Assembly (NCBI GenBank): GCA_026122225.1 | Contig: JANEZZ010002363.1 | Location: 248,001-312,000 of the forward strand | Direction: 5' to 3' | DNA: 64,000 nt | Source: Heloderma charlesbogerti | Taxonomy: Eukaryota > Chordata > Lepidosauria > Squamata > Helodermatidae | Shown: positions 13,852-27,100 of the stretch, one piece after another | Numbering within the stretch: the first letter of the stretch is position 1 | Layout of the letters: each line of letters begins with the position of its first letter | Translations under genes and position numbers: made by a program | The notes under the pieces: generated by a model | Database searches by the model: none | What the model was told of the DNA's origin: nothing | What the model saw: the letters and a program-made list of their open reading frames with translations, nothing else

Positions 13852-15098
13852 TTCCTTCCTTCCTTCCTTCCTTCCTTCCTTCCTTCCTTTCTACAAAGCG
13901 TTTGGAAGCACAGCTCTGGCAAAATGTTCCACATTACCTTAGCCAGATGGACCTCTCCACTACCCCAACCCCCTACACACACACCAATTTGTATGGAAAT
14001 GTCTAGAAACATCTGGTACATGTGTGAAACCTCCTCATGTGCTTGAGTATTTGCATGTCAGACTGTACTAGGCATTACAGTCAGCGCATGGTGAATCAAC
14101 CACATGGAAGCTTCTCCTTGTAAAGCTAAGCAGGCCACCCCTAGCACATATTGAGAAAGGAAAACTCAACACTGGTGGACAGAGAAAGCAGCGTATCAAA
14201 GCAGAGATGACACACAGGAAATGTCTTTTGCTTCACTTTACTTGCTTGTTTTGCAGAACACTATTGTGGAGGCCTCTATACAATTGCCACCTGCTCTTTT
14301 TTCACAAAAGCACAAAAGAGAAATCAGGCCAACAGATGACACTGTTTACAAGCTTCAACTTATTGCTTTCCGCAATGGGAAACTTTTCCCAACAACAGGA
14401 AATTCAACAACTTTAGCTGCTGACAGAAAACGTCTCACCGTGGTCACACCAGTTATCCTCACCAAAATAGGTTTGTTCCTTGCAAATTACCCCTCGGTCC
14501 AGTGCTGCTTTCTTAGGAAATGTATGCCCTATGTGTATGTGGGTGTGTGTATAGATGGATGGATGGATGGATGGATGTGGGTGTGTATCTGTATTTACTC
14601 TTAAAATGGCATTACTTTAATTTTAGCACATATAAAGAGAAATGTCATTTTTCTTCCTTCCTTTTTAACCAACAAGATGGCTCAAACCTACCCCATCAGC
14701 ACATTCCGATTAATGTGACGTTACGACGCATTGCGCATGGAGCAGATGCTATTGCAGTACAGTGGGACTTCGATTTGCTAAATGGACAAGGAGGCTGGAA
14801 ATCAGATGGGTGCCACATTCTTTCTTCAGATGAAAACGTCACTACTATTCAGTGCTACTCGCTTAGTAACTATGCAGTCTTGATGGTATGTGTGGTTATA
14901 ATTTTATCCAAATTTTTGTATTCAGAGGTGAAAAGCTTCCATGATTATTTCTGTATCTAAGACATGTTGGTGCCTTCTTGCCAAGGGAAGAGTTAATGTA
15001 GCACTGTAAATTGTGTAGGGGTTGGGTATGAGAGATCCAGGGTCATATCTTGGTGTGATCTTGGGCAAAACTCCCAGCCCAGGCTTTGTAAATTGGGT

Positions 15099-15130
<32 letters not shown>

Positions 15131-18100
15131 CTGTGAGGCTATCAGTGCACTACAATTAATTGACATCATTATGTGTGGGCAGATGTGTTAGTAAAAATAT
15201 TTGTGGGTTACTAACTTATAAGGAGTTAGGCTTTTCTCAGTCTCAATATACCTCAGAAGGGACATTATGATAAAATACAAATTGGAAAATAGTTTGGACA
15301 TTGAAAAAGTAGTGTAACAGCAAATAACTTCTGACAAATCATGTCAAATCCTTCATAAGAAACCAGGTTCTATAATGAAATATGGTTTTTGTTATGTCTT
15401 TGGATATTCAGTATCAGTGGGTCTCCCAGGGTTGTGGGTAATTTTTCTAATAAAAAAATTAGTATTTGATGCCATGGTCTGTGAAACCCTTAACATGGGA
15501 AGATAAAATAAAACTGGTAGGTAGGTATTTTAATCAGTATAATCCCAAAACTGAATATTCTTATGCTTTGAGTCTTACAATTACATCTAATGCTTTTGTA
15601 GAAAGGACTAACCTACTTTTTAAAAATTCAACACATTATCTACAGTTTGGTTTGTATTTAAAGAGGTAATCAATTTCAAGTAAAATATAACTGTGCCACC
15701 TGGAGGAACAAAAATAAACATTCTGCTGTCATCTTTTTGACAAGGATGTATCAAAATGGATGGATTTAGGCAAATACGTTAATCTTTCTAATTTTGGGAG
15801 TCTGTCACAACCCCTCAATCATTAGCTTTCTCAATTTGGCTATTGCATTGTGCTAAGTGGATCATAGAGTCTTAATAATTCCCCCTCTATCTTTATTAAG
15901 ATCCAGTCTTCAATTACCATAACTATTTCCCCTCCTGGGGACTCCTGACTAAGGGATGGAGCTGAGAACTACAGGAGGAGCGAGTATGCCTTATTGAATT
16001 TAAAGTGCTAAGCTGAGACTCAAGAGGGATGAATTCTGGCTGCACCCAAATTTTATGCTGTTTTTTATGCCCAGTCTTTTGGATCTCTAATGAATAATCC
16101 GTACATCAAATGGAGACACTGATTAGACTAATGCTGTGTATTGTTATTGTCTTACCTGTCAGGATTTGACAGGATATGCCCGGTCAGCTGACCTTCTACA
16201 TCCAGTTATCTATGTCTCTGCTGTGATTCTGCTGATATGCCTCTTGATAATCAAAATTAGCTACATATATCACCACAGGTAACATAATTCTGAATTTATT
16301 CTGAGTCAAAATCAGGTTGCTATATGCATGTACTAGCAGTTTGCACTGGTAATATAGAAAGTCATATTAAATTAGTAGGCAGTATCATGTCAGTTGGACA
16401 GTTCATTACTCAACAGTTCAACAACACTCTTATCAGCCACCTTTTGTTATACTGTAAGCTCATGCCCATAACAATAGAATCTGGTCCAGATTCATTCCCA
16501 CCTTTGATATATTTCAACTTCTAGAGCTGGGCTACATTGTGACACATAGGGGTACCACCGGTTCTGAATGAGAGGGTTGCCTGTTGTTCCAAGCTGCACT
16601 TAAGTGACTTGTTCCATTTACAGGTCACTGGTCCACATCCATTTACCAAAAACATTGTGGCATCTGTTATTTAAGTACTATCTTTTGCATCCCTGCAGTA
16701 TTCCTAACATCTGGAGGAAAAGAAAAAAGCAAATAAAACCCAACAAAAATCAGTGATCAGGTTGGGATATATAATATCAAATGAATAAATAAATGAATTC
16801 CACGAACACTTTACAAATACATATAACAAATTTTTTATCCACAAAAATTAAAAACAAGCAGCTTAATTAATCTCCAAAGTAAATAAGTATGAAAATAACA
16901 TAACAAACACCAGACATGCTTCCATAAATTGATCTTCAGTGGTCTAGTAATATCACAATCACAATTTCTCACATACAAATATAGCCAAAAATAGAACCCT
17001 GCTTCTCAGCCAAATCTACCAAATAAAGTGAAATAATGTAACAGTGCTATCACCTGAAAATAAAATGCAAATTGATTGTTATAAATAGAAGATGAACATT
17101 AAGAATAATTAGAATGTAAAATCAAACAAAATAATCATATATAAAAATAAATTCTCCATTTATTTATTTATTTTATGTCTATACCACCCAATAGCCGAAG
17201 CTCCCTGGGCGGTTCACATAAACCACTTCCATTATACCCATATCAAGGGCAAAGGTAACAAACTGTGGACACATAAATATTTTTATTGTTTTTAACTATG
17301 TGATTATTTGAAGTGTGTTTTTTAATTCTAATTCAAAATAGAAAACTTGTTATATATATTTGTAAAGTTTTTGTGGAATTCGTTACTTTGATATTATATA
17401 TCCTAGTTCGATTTTTGATAGGGGGTGGGTCTCTTAGTGTATATTAGTATTAGATGGAGAGTAGTGCATAGGTTTCTAGGAGCCTAATTTATGCTATGAT
17501 TCTAATCATCTAGCTCAGTCATTCTCAAACTATGTTTGAAGAAACCCAGGGGGCCAGAGGTTGTTTGGAAGCTTCAAAGATATTTCAGTAAGAGAGCAGT
17601 AATGGTGAACAAACTTTCCTAAAAAAAAAAAACCTTGCCCGCTACTACTACTAACGTCTGCTACAATACACAGATGTGTGAAGTCCTAACTGTGTTCTAG
17701 GGCATGCTCTGTTCACATAGCTTGTTAAGGCTGAATAGCCAAGGCTATATTATGTGAATTGAGCATGTACCCTAAAATGTATCCTAACACCCCTGCAATT
17801 CATAAAGACAGTGGAAGAAGAGCAAAGTTTCCTTAACAGACACATTTGATTTAAAAAGCATTCCCTGAAGGAAGTCTGGAAACCAGTGGTTTAGCCTATA
17901 ACACTATCCCGAGTTACATTTTATTCCTCAGGATGCCTATCCTGGAGAGTCCATTTTATGTTTTAAGTTTTTGTATTAAGTTTTTCACTTTTAATAATAA
18001 AGACCCACATAGATTAAGGGTGATGAGACCCTGATTGTAGTTTTAAAATAAGTGTTGTTGAATGACCTTTGGACATCTGTGTGAAATACTGCTATGTCTT

Positions 18101-21100
18101 TTGTTGTTTAACAGTGTCATCAGGATCAGCCTTAAAAGTTGGCATATGTTAGTTAACCTAAGTTTTCATATTTTCCTGACATGTGTGATGTTTGTTGGAG
18201 GCATAACCCAGAGCAAGAATGCTAGCATCTGCCAAGCGGTAAGTGAAATGTGTGTTTGGAAGAACTGCAATAAAAAAGTAATAAAAGAGCTTGTGGGTGG
18301 GGGCAGTGATGTTGTCAAAGTTTATTGGGCATTTTCCCATGCAGAAATATTACGTTTTGGCAGTTACCCATTATCTTCTAGGAAATTACTAAACCATAAT
18401 CAGAGATGTACTCTTCTGGAGCTTTGAGTTCAGAACATATTTTATTGTTTTAAACAGGATTATTACTTAGTTGAAGAATGGCATTATCTAGACCAGTGGT
18501 TTTCAAACCTTTTCCCCTCATACACCCTTGTCCACATAATTTCTCTGCCAAAAAGAATCCTTAGCACTATAGAAGATTTGGGAACATGTTGAACTGAATA
18601 TTTCCCTGTGCCTGTTCACTGTAGGGAAAGGTTGGAAGTGGTGGTCAAGGTGTCTTACCTGCCATGGCGGTGGTGGTCAAGGTATCCTGAGGTAATTAAC
18701 GAACACCAGGTCTCCTGAGGACACAGTCCCACTGACCTAGAGTATAATCCATATAAAAAGCACTGATTGAAAACCACTATCTAGAGCAGTGTTTCTCAAA
18801 CTGTGGATCAGGATCCACCAGTGGGTCTTAGCCAACTCTCAGCGCTGCAGACTGCCCAGTACCTCTTTGCTTGACTCCCTGTGCCATGGCGCACCATGCA
18901 CACTGCATCGGCAGGTGTGGCAGTGGGAGATGCTTAGAAATCAAGGCTAATATTTTTAATTATAATTATTTTTTAAAAACTGGGAATAAAGAGGAAAGGG
19001 CTAAGAGCGGGAAACTATTATAGGAGAAAGTGAATGTAAAAGCAGCAGGAGGGAGGGATGAGAGAAACTGCAGTTGGGGATAGGATACAAGTTAGGTATG
19101 AAACAAGGGGAGAAGAAATGACAGGAGATGAGTAGGAAAACTTTGAGAGGCATGTGGTGGGGGAAGAGAAAAACAATATAAAATAAACAGTTTTTTTTTA
19201 CTTAGAGCAGGAGCTCCTAACTTTTTTGGGATGGTGGGCACATCTGGAATTTTGAAAGTGTCACAGGCACTCTCACAAAATGGCTGCCATAGAGAGGCGT
19301 ACTCATTCATAAAATGAATGCCATGATAGGCATGGCCAGTTACAAGACACTTCATTTCCCAGAAGGCAAACTGGTGATACTAATAGAAAAGTAACCTAAT
19401 TATAAGGAAGAGATAGGTGCTTGAACTCCAAAATACAAAATCACTCTTTTGAACCCAAAGAAAGATTTTGGAGCCGAATAAAGAGAAGCACTTTTCTTTG
19501 AAGCATTGTTGTTGTCCAGTCGTTAAGTCGTGTCCGACTCTTCGTGACCCCATGGACCATAGCACGCCAGGCCTTCCTGTCCTCCGCTCTCTCCCGGAGT
19601 GTGCTCAAGTTCTTATTCATTGCATCGGTGATGCTATATCTAGCCATCTCATCCTCTGCCGTCCCCTTCTCCATTTGCCTTCAGTCTTTCCCAGCGTCAG
19701 GGTCTTTTCCAGTGAGTTTTCTCTTCACATTAGGTGGCCAAAATATTTGAGCTTCAGTATCTGTCCTTCCAATGAGCAGTCAGGGTTGATTTCCTTTAGG
19801 ATTGACTGATTTGACCTCCTTGCAGTCCAGGGGACTCATAAGAGTCTTCCCCAGCACCACAGTTCGAACGCATCAATTCTTTGGCGCTCAGCCTTCCTTA
19901 TAGTCCAGCTCGCAGCCATACGTTACTACTGGGAAAACTATAGCTTTGATTATATGAACCTTTGTCGGCAACCTGATGCCTCTGCTTCTTACTATGCTGT
20001 CTAGGTTTGCCATAGCTTTCCTCCCAAGGAGCAAGCGTCTTTTAATTTCATGGCTACAGTCACCGTCTGCGGTGATCTTGGAGCCCAAGAAAATAAAATC
20101 TGTCACTGCTTCCATTTCTTCCCCTTCTATATGCCAGGAAGTGATGGGGCCAGAAGCCATGATCTTCGTTTTTTTAATGTCGAGTTTCAAACCAGCTTTT
20201 GCACTCTCCACTTTCACCCTCAACAAGAGGCTCCTTAGATCCTCTTCGCTTTCTGCCATTAGGGTGGTATCATCTGCGTATCTGAGCTTGTTGATAATTC
20301 TCCCAGCAATCTTAATTCCAACCTGTGATTCATCCAACCTGGCATTTCTCATGATGTACTCTGCATATAAGTTAAATAAGCAGGGTGACAATATACAGCC
20401 TTGTCGTACTCCTTTCCCAATTTTGAACCACTCGGTTGTTCCATGTCTGGTTCTTAGTGTTGCTTCTTGACCCTCGTACAGGTTTCTCAGGAGACAGGTA
20501 AGGTGGTCTGGTACTCCCATCTCTTTAAGAATTTGCCACAGTTTGTTGTGATCCACACAATCAAAGGCTTTAGCGTAGTCAATGAAGCAGAAATAGATGT
20601 TTTTCTGGAATTCTCTTGCTTTCTCGATGATCCAGCCAGCGAGTGTTGGCGATTTGATCTCTAGTTCCTCTTCCTCTTAGAAACCCAGCTTGTACTTCCA
20701 GTAGTTCACATGCTGCTGAAGCCTAGCTTGTAGGATTTTGAGCATCACCTTGCTGGCATGTGAAATGAGCACAATTGTACGGTAGTTTGAACACTCTTTG
20801 GCATTGCCCTTCTTTGGAATTGGAATGTAAACTGACCTTTTCCAGTCTTGTGGCCACTGCTGAGTGTTACAAATGTCTTGGCATATTGAGTGCAGCACTT
20901 TAACAGCATCATCTTTTAGGATTTTAAATAGGTCAGCTGGAAGACTGTCATCTCCGCTAGCTTTATTGTTAGTAATACTTCCTAAGGCCCACTTGACTTC
21001 ACTCTCTAGGATGTCCGGCTCAAGTTCAGTGACCGCACTATCATGGCTATCAGAGACATTCAGATCTTTCCTGTATAGTTCTTCTGTGTATTCTTGCCAC

Positions 21101-24100
21101 CTCTTCTTAATCTCATCTGCTTCTGTTAGGTCCCTGCCTTCTTTGTCCTTTATCATGCCCGTCTTTGCACAAAACGTTCCCTTGAGATCTCCAATTTTCT
21201 TGAAAAGATCTCTAGTCTTTCCCATTCTTTTGTTTTCCTTGGTTTCTTTGCATTGTTCATTTAAGAAGGCCTTCTGGTCTCTCCTTGCTATTCTCTGGAA
21301 CTCTGCATTCAGTTGGATATATCTTCCCCTTTCTCCCTTGCTTTTCACTTCCCTTCTTTCCTCAGCTACTTGTAAAGCCTCATCAGACAGCCACTTTGCT
21401 TTCTTGCATTTCTTTTTCTTTGGGATGGATTTCGTTGCTGCCTCCTGAACAATGTGACGGACCTCCGTCCATAGTTCCTCAGGCACTATGTCTATGAGGT
21501 CTAATCCCTTAAATCTATTTGTCACCTCCACTGTATATTCATAAGGGATATGATTTAGGTCATACCTGAATGGTTTAGTGGTTTTCCCGACGTTCTTCAA
21601 TTTAAGCCGAAATTTTGCAAGAAGAAGCTCATGATCTGAGCCACAGTCAGCTCCAGGTCTTGTTTTTACTGACTGTATAGAGCTTCTCCATCTTTGGCTG
21701 CAAAGGACATAATCAATCTGATTTCAATATTGACCATCTGGTGATGTCCATGTGTAGAGTCGCCTCTTGTGCTGTTGGAAAAGCGTGTTTGCTATGATCA
21801 GCGTGTTCTCTTGGCAACACTCTATTAGCCTTTGTCCTGCTTCATTTTGTACACCAAGGCCATGCTTGCCTGTTATCCCGGTGATCTCTTGACTTCCTTC
21901 TTCAGCATTCCAATCCCCTTAGATGAAAAGGACATCTTTTTTTGGTGTTAGTTCTAGAAGGTGCTGTAGGTCTTCACAGAACTGATCAACCTCAGCTTCT
22001 TTGGCCTCAGTGGTTGGGGCATAGACTTGAATTACTGTGATGTTGAATGGTTTGCCTTGGATTCATACTGGGATCATTCTATCATTTTTGAGATTGTACC
22101 CCAGTACTGCTTTCCCACCCTTTTATTGACTATGAGTGCTACTCCATTTCTTCTAAGGGATTCTTGCCCACAGTAATAGATATGATGGTCACCTGAATTA
22201 AATTTGCCCATGCTTGTCCATTTTAGTTCGCTGATTCTTAAGATGTCAGTGTTCAGTCTTGCCATCTCATGTTTGACCACCTCCAGCTTACCTTGTTTCA
22301 TTGATCTGACATTCCAGGTTCCTAAACGATATTGTTCTTTACAGCATCAGATTTTCTTTTCACCACCAGACACATCCATAGCTGAGTGTCCTTTCGGCTT
22401 TGGCCCAGCCGCTTCACTCTTTCTGGTGCTACTTGGAAATTCCCTCTGCTCTTCCCCAGTAGTATATTGGACACCTTCCGACCTGAGGGGCTCCTCTTCC
22501 AATGTCATATCTTTTAGCCTTGTGATACGTTCCATGGGGTTTTCTTGGCAGGAGTACTGGAGTGGGTTGCCATTTCCTTCTCCAGTGGACCACATTTTGT
22601 CAGAACTCTCCGCCATGACCTGTCCATCTTGGGTGACCCTGCACGGCATAGCTTATGGCTTCATTGAGTTACGCAAGCCCCTTCGCCACAACAAGGCAGT
22701 GATCCATGAAGGGGCTTTGAAGCATAGCAACCCATTTTTTAAAAATAATCTTAAGTAATAAAATTAAAATTAGTTGAGGCAGGGAACCTGGTGGGTACCA
22801 ATAGTGTTGTCTATGGGCAATTGGTGTCCACAGGCTCCATTTAGAAACCCAGACTTAGAACCTCTCAATCAGAAAATTCTTCCTGAAATGTGGAAGCTGA
22901 GTAATGATATCTACAGAACCAATGTCTGTATATAACTTGAGGAAAGCTGAGTTGTGGAACTCTGCTACAAGGAAATAGCTGTGGCAAAGAATTTAGCCAT
23001 TTTCAGAGGGGGACTAGATATCAGTATAAAATGATATCATCAATTGCCAGCTGATTATGCCAAGCCACACCTCCATCTGTCATTATTTTGTGATTGGTGG
23101 GCTTCAGTCATTGGTGGGCTTCAGTCAGCTCTCTCAAACAGGCCCTAGGGATAGAAGGGCTGAGAATTCCTGATCTAGAGTATAATGTAGACAAAAGTAT
23201 GCCCATTAGCATTCCAGATAAATGGCTTCAGTAGCTTCTCATGCAGTAAGTTCTACTTTGGTACATATACCAAATCAATCTTGCAAATGAATCCTCAAAT
23301 GTTACTTTTCCACCTGTCCCCACACATCAGTATAACAACTTTTGCAAAGCTTCCCCACCTCAATACCTGGGGAAGATTCTTAGTTGCCAGAGAGAACCAG
23401 GAGAGTGGCTATGTACATTGAATGCAAATTACGTCATTGTGAGAGTGCCTAAGTGTATTCATCTCTTGTTCCTTTAAGGACCAAACCACACATTACATGT
23501 AAATGTATGTAATGTTAGCTGTGACTTCCATTCTGTGGGCGAAATAGCGATCTATGAGGGGGGCATTGAGAACAGAGAAGTGGCGAAGGGGAGGAGATGT
23601 TAACTGTTTTCCTACCTGCTCCAAATCACCTCCCTCCGAGAAACATTTTCCACCTATGGCGTTCCAAATGCATGTTTGATGAAGGCAAATGCATTTGGTA
23701 CCCTGTTGGGTGTTCAGAGTAGAGAAAATGCAGGTGGGGAAAGGGTTCGGTGCCCCTCACTTCAAAAGCCTTCTCTGAAATCAGTTTTTCAACCCCTCAA
23801 AAGAGGTGGAGATCATTGTCAGACTACTGTTACATACAATTAGGTGCATGCAAATATTCCTTTTTTGGACAAGGTACGCAAGAGAGACCCATTTCAATCT
23901 GGATGTAGGCCAGGCTTTGACACTGGAGCAGCCTTGGTCTCCCTGACAGATAACTTCAGTGAGGAGGGAGATGGGGGAATGTGATTGTGTTGATTTGTCC
24001 TGATCTCTCAGTGACTTTTGGTCCCATTGTATCTTGCTGGACTAACTCTGTGTCTTGAGGGTCATGGTGATACAGTGGTTCTACCCTTACCCGCAGGGTT

Positions 24101-27100
24101 GGTTTCAAAAGTTAACATTGGGGGCTCCTGCTCGTCTCCATGGCATTTGAGCTGTGGGATCCCGCGGGGTTCCATCTTCTTCCCATACTAGATTCTATAT
24201 AAAGCAGCTGCATGAGGTCATCTGAGGATTTGGAGTAAGGTGTCATCATTATGCTGATGATACCCAGCTCTGTTTCTCGGTGTCATCTGAATCAGGTGAT
24301 GCTGTGGAGTTGCTGAACCATTGTCTGGACTTGGTAATAGGATGGATGAGGGCCAGTAAACTGAAGCTGAATCCTGACAAGATGGAGGCACTGTGGGTAG
24401 GTGGTTCCTGGATCCGGGACATTATTGTTCAACCTGTTCTGGATGGGGTTGCACTCTCCCTGAAGGTGCAGGTGTGCAGGTTGTGGGTGCTTCTTGATCT
24501 TAGTGGCTTGGAGCACCGTTTTACCAGCTTTGGCTGGTTTATCACCTCTGGCCTTTCCTGAATAGGGATAGGCTGTCCATGGTGAACCATGCTCTGGTAA
24601 CCTCCAGATTAGATTACTGTAATGTGTTGTAGATGGGGCCGCCATTGGAAACAATTTGGAAGCTTCAGCTGGTACAGAATTCAGCTGCTAGAATTCTGAT
24701 TAGCTTTACAAGGTGGAGCCATGTTACAACAATTCTGAAGGAATTCCATTGACTACCTAGTTCCTACCCTGCCCAATTCAAGGTGCTGGTGATCATCTAT
24801 AACAGGGAACCTTTTTCAGTCCAAGAGCGAATCTCAGTCCAGGAAAAGTCTTGGAGGGCACATTCTATCCATGGGTGGGGTCAAAGGCACAGTGGGCAGG
24901 GCCAAAATGTGATTCTTACCCATTTTAAGCCTACCCAGAAATAAGCAGGACAAGCCTCTGCATGTCCTCTCAGAAATAAGCAGGACAAGCCGCAGAAGTA
25001 AGCAGGACTGAATCACTCAGCAGCTTCCTCCCCAAGTGCGCCTCCACTCTCCCTGGAGGGAAGAGCTTTTCCCTGCTGGGAGAGGGGGTGTGGCCCACAG
25101 AAAAAGCTGGTTGGCCAGAAGTTCCCCATGTCTAATCTATAAAGCCCTAAGCAGCTTGGGGTCTGAAGAAGCGCTTCCACTCATATCATCCTGGCCATTT
25201 TATTCAGCTCTTCAAAGGAGGCCCTTCTTTAACTGCCATCCTTGGGAGAAGTGCATTATCCATTTAAAAAGAGAGAGCCTTCTCTGTGGTGGTCCTCCAA
25301 CTTTGGGATGTCTTCTTGAGGGAGATAACATTGGTGCTGACCATATTCCTTTCAGTGCAAAATTAAAATTCCGTGTTTGCCTAGACATTTTTCAAAAATA
25401 ACTGAGGGGAAATTATGTTTAGTTTAAACTAAACGTTAGTTTTATTTATCTTATTGTTGTTGGTTTGATGGCTGAATCATTTTATGCCTCTTATTGTTGC
25501 AATTTTATTGTTTATATTGTATTGTTTTTTATACAGTTCTGTGTACAGCAGCCTAGAATCCTTTGTGGATGAAGGCGTGATTTAGATTAAAAAATAAATT
25601 AAGAGGTGCACCATGTAGTTTAGCCCCAAAATAAACAGAATTGGATCCCTGTTTCCTGTTTGCATTTTAAAGGTGCAAGCAGTGAACAATATAATATGCA
25701 CTACTTAAACTGATATGGCATGCAAGTATTTTGTACTCTGATATCTGTAGCGCAGAACAAATTTCTGACTGAAAAGTGTCTCTTTTATTCCTGTAGAGAG
25801 ATAAAAGGAACAGAATTTAAAGCAAACATAGCAGATGATTTATGAAGAGTAAAATGTATGCCTCTCACAGATAGCAAAATTTCATCCAAATTATAGATTT
25901 CCATGCACTTCTGCTATGTAAATTTTATATTTTGAAGAGCGTTTTCTTAACTTACCAGAGTTTACAAGTTTATTGCCCCATCTTTAGAACACAAGCTGAC
26001 TAGTAGTTTCAGAGTTAATAAATGAGCACATAGGAATTAATCAAGCAGATGTTGGCTTAAGAGTAGTTATTTTACAGAAGAAATAGTGTGTGTGTATATT
26101 AAGCATATGATGTGCTAAAAAGACATTTATCTCATGCGAATGTTTTGCTTCTTAACACCTATTTTCCAGGTTGGGATAATCCTGCACTATTCTACACTTT
26201 CCACATTACTGTGGATGGGAGTCACGTCTAGGAACATCTATAAGCAAGTCACTAGGAAGGTGAAGAGGTGTCAAGATCCTGATGAACCACCACCACCTCC
26301 TAGGCCAATGCTGAGGTGAGAAATATTGTTGAGCTTCTGCTTTATTTAGTGTCATTCTTAGAATTTCTCTACTGGGCTAAATAGAACTCAGCTCTATAGG
26401 TGAAACGCCACCTTACTGATTTCAGATGGTGGGGGGAGGGGGAGGACAGAGGAGGTCTTAACGACCAGAGTCATCTGGTAGAAGAGGGTCCTTCTCCATC
26501 CTGGGCTCTGTCTCCAGCAACAGTGTGGATTTCTTAGATAAGCTTTGTATTGATCTCTTCTCAATACTTTGATAGACCAGTAAAGAGATCCAGGTAGCCC
26601 ACACTTTCTGTATGCCATGTGGATTCAGTGTGTCCTTATATATCCTCACTCTTCTCTTGATTTTCTTCTCACACCCCTGATCTCTTTAATTCAATAATTT
26701 GAATTAAAATTAATTCAATAATAATTTAATTCATAATTTAATGAAAGAAATTCAGCTCTTTATCGTATTCCTTCGTATCCAGTAACATTTTCTCCAGCCT
26801 TTGTCTTTGCTCACATGCCTTGCTAATTGCACACTGTCCACTTGCTTCCAGATAGTCACTTCTCACTAGTGGTTTTGGCAGTATACATATGTGTGTCCTG
26901 CATTAAGTCCAGCTCCAGTGCACACTGTGTTTGTGTCTATAAACACTTGGGACTGACTGGGATAAAGATTTTGTAAAAGCATTTTTATTCTGGCAGTTTT
27001 TTGCCTGCTAAGCAATCTGCTGTTTTATGTCAAGGTTGTGTTTTATATGTGGTCTCTACTTTTCTAGTATGTGTACTGTATGTAATGTTATTGTGATTTT

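Larger units (their letters stand above)
18787..23172. mobile_element. hAT-like element enclosing a second hAT-like element and BovB
   Basis: Left end CAGTGTTTCTCAAAC and right end GGCTGAGAATTCCTG are imperfect inverted repeats. An exact 8-bp duplication ATCTAGAG flanks the whole (18779-18786 and 23173-23180). Without the nested insertions the element would be about 0.73 kb. It encodes no transposase that I can see. Confidence 0.7.

Noticed and set aside
13770..14046. Open frames rich in Lys/Arg/Glu on one strand and Ser/Phe/Leu on the other
   Set aside because: They are translations of the TTTC/TTCC microsatellite.
14520..14960. 146-codon frame spanning a GAIN exon
   Set aside because: It runs through intron on both sides; only 14677-14885 is exon, defined by AG/GT borders and phase.
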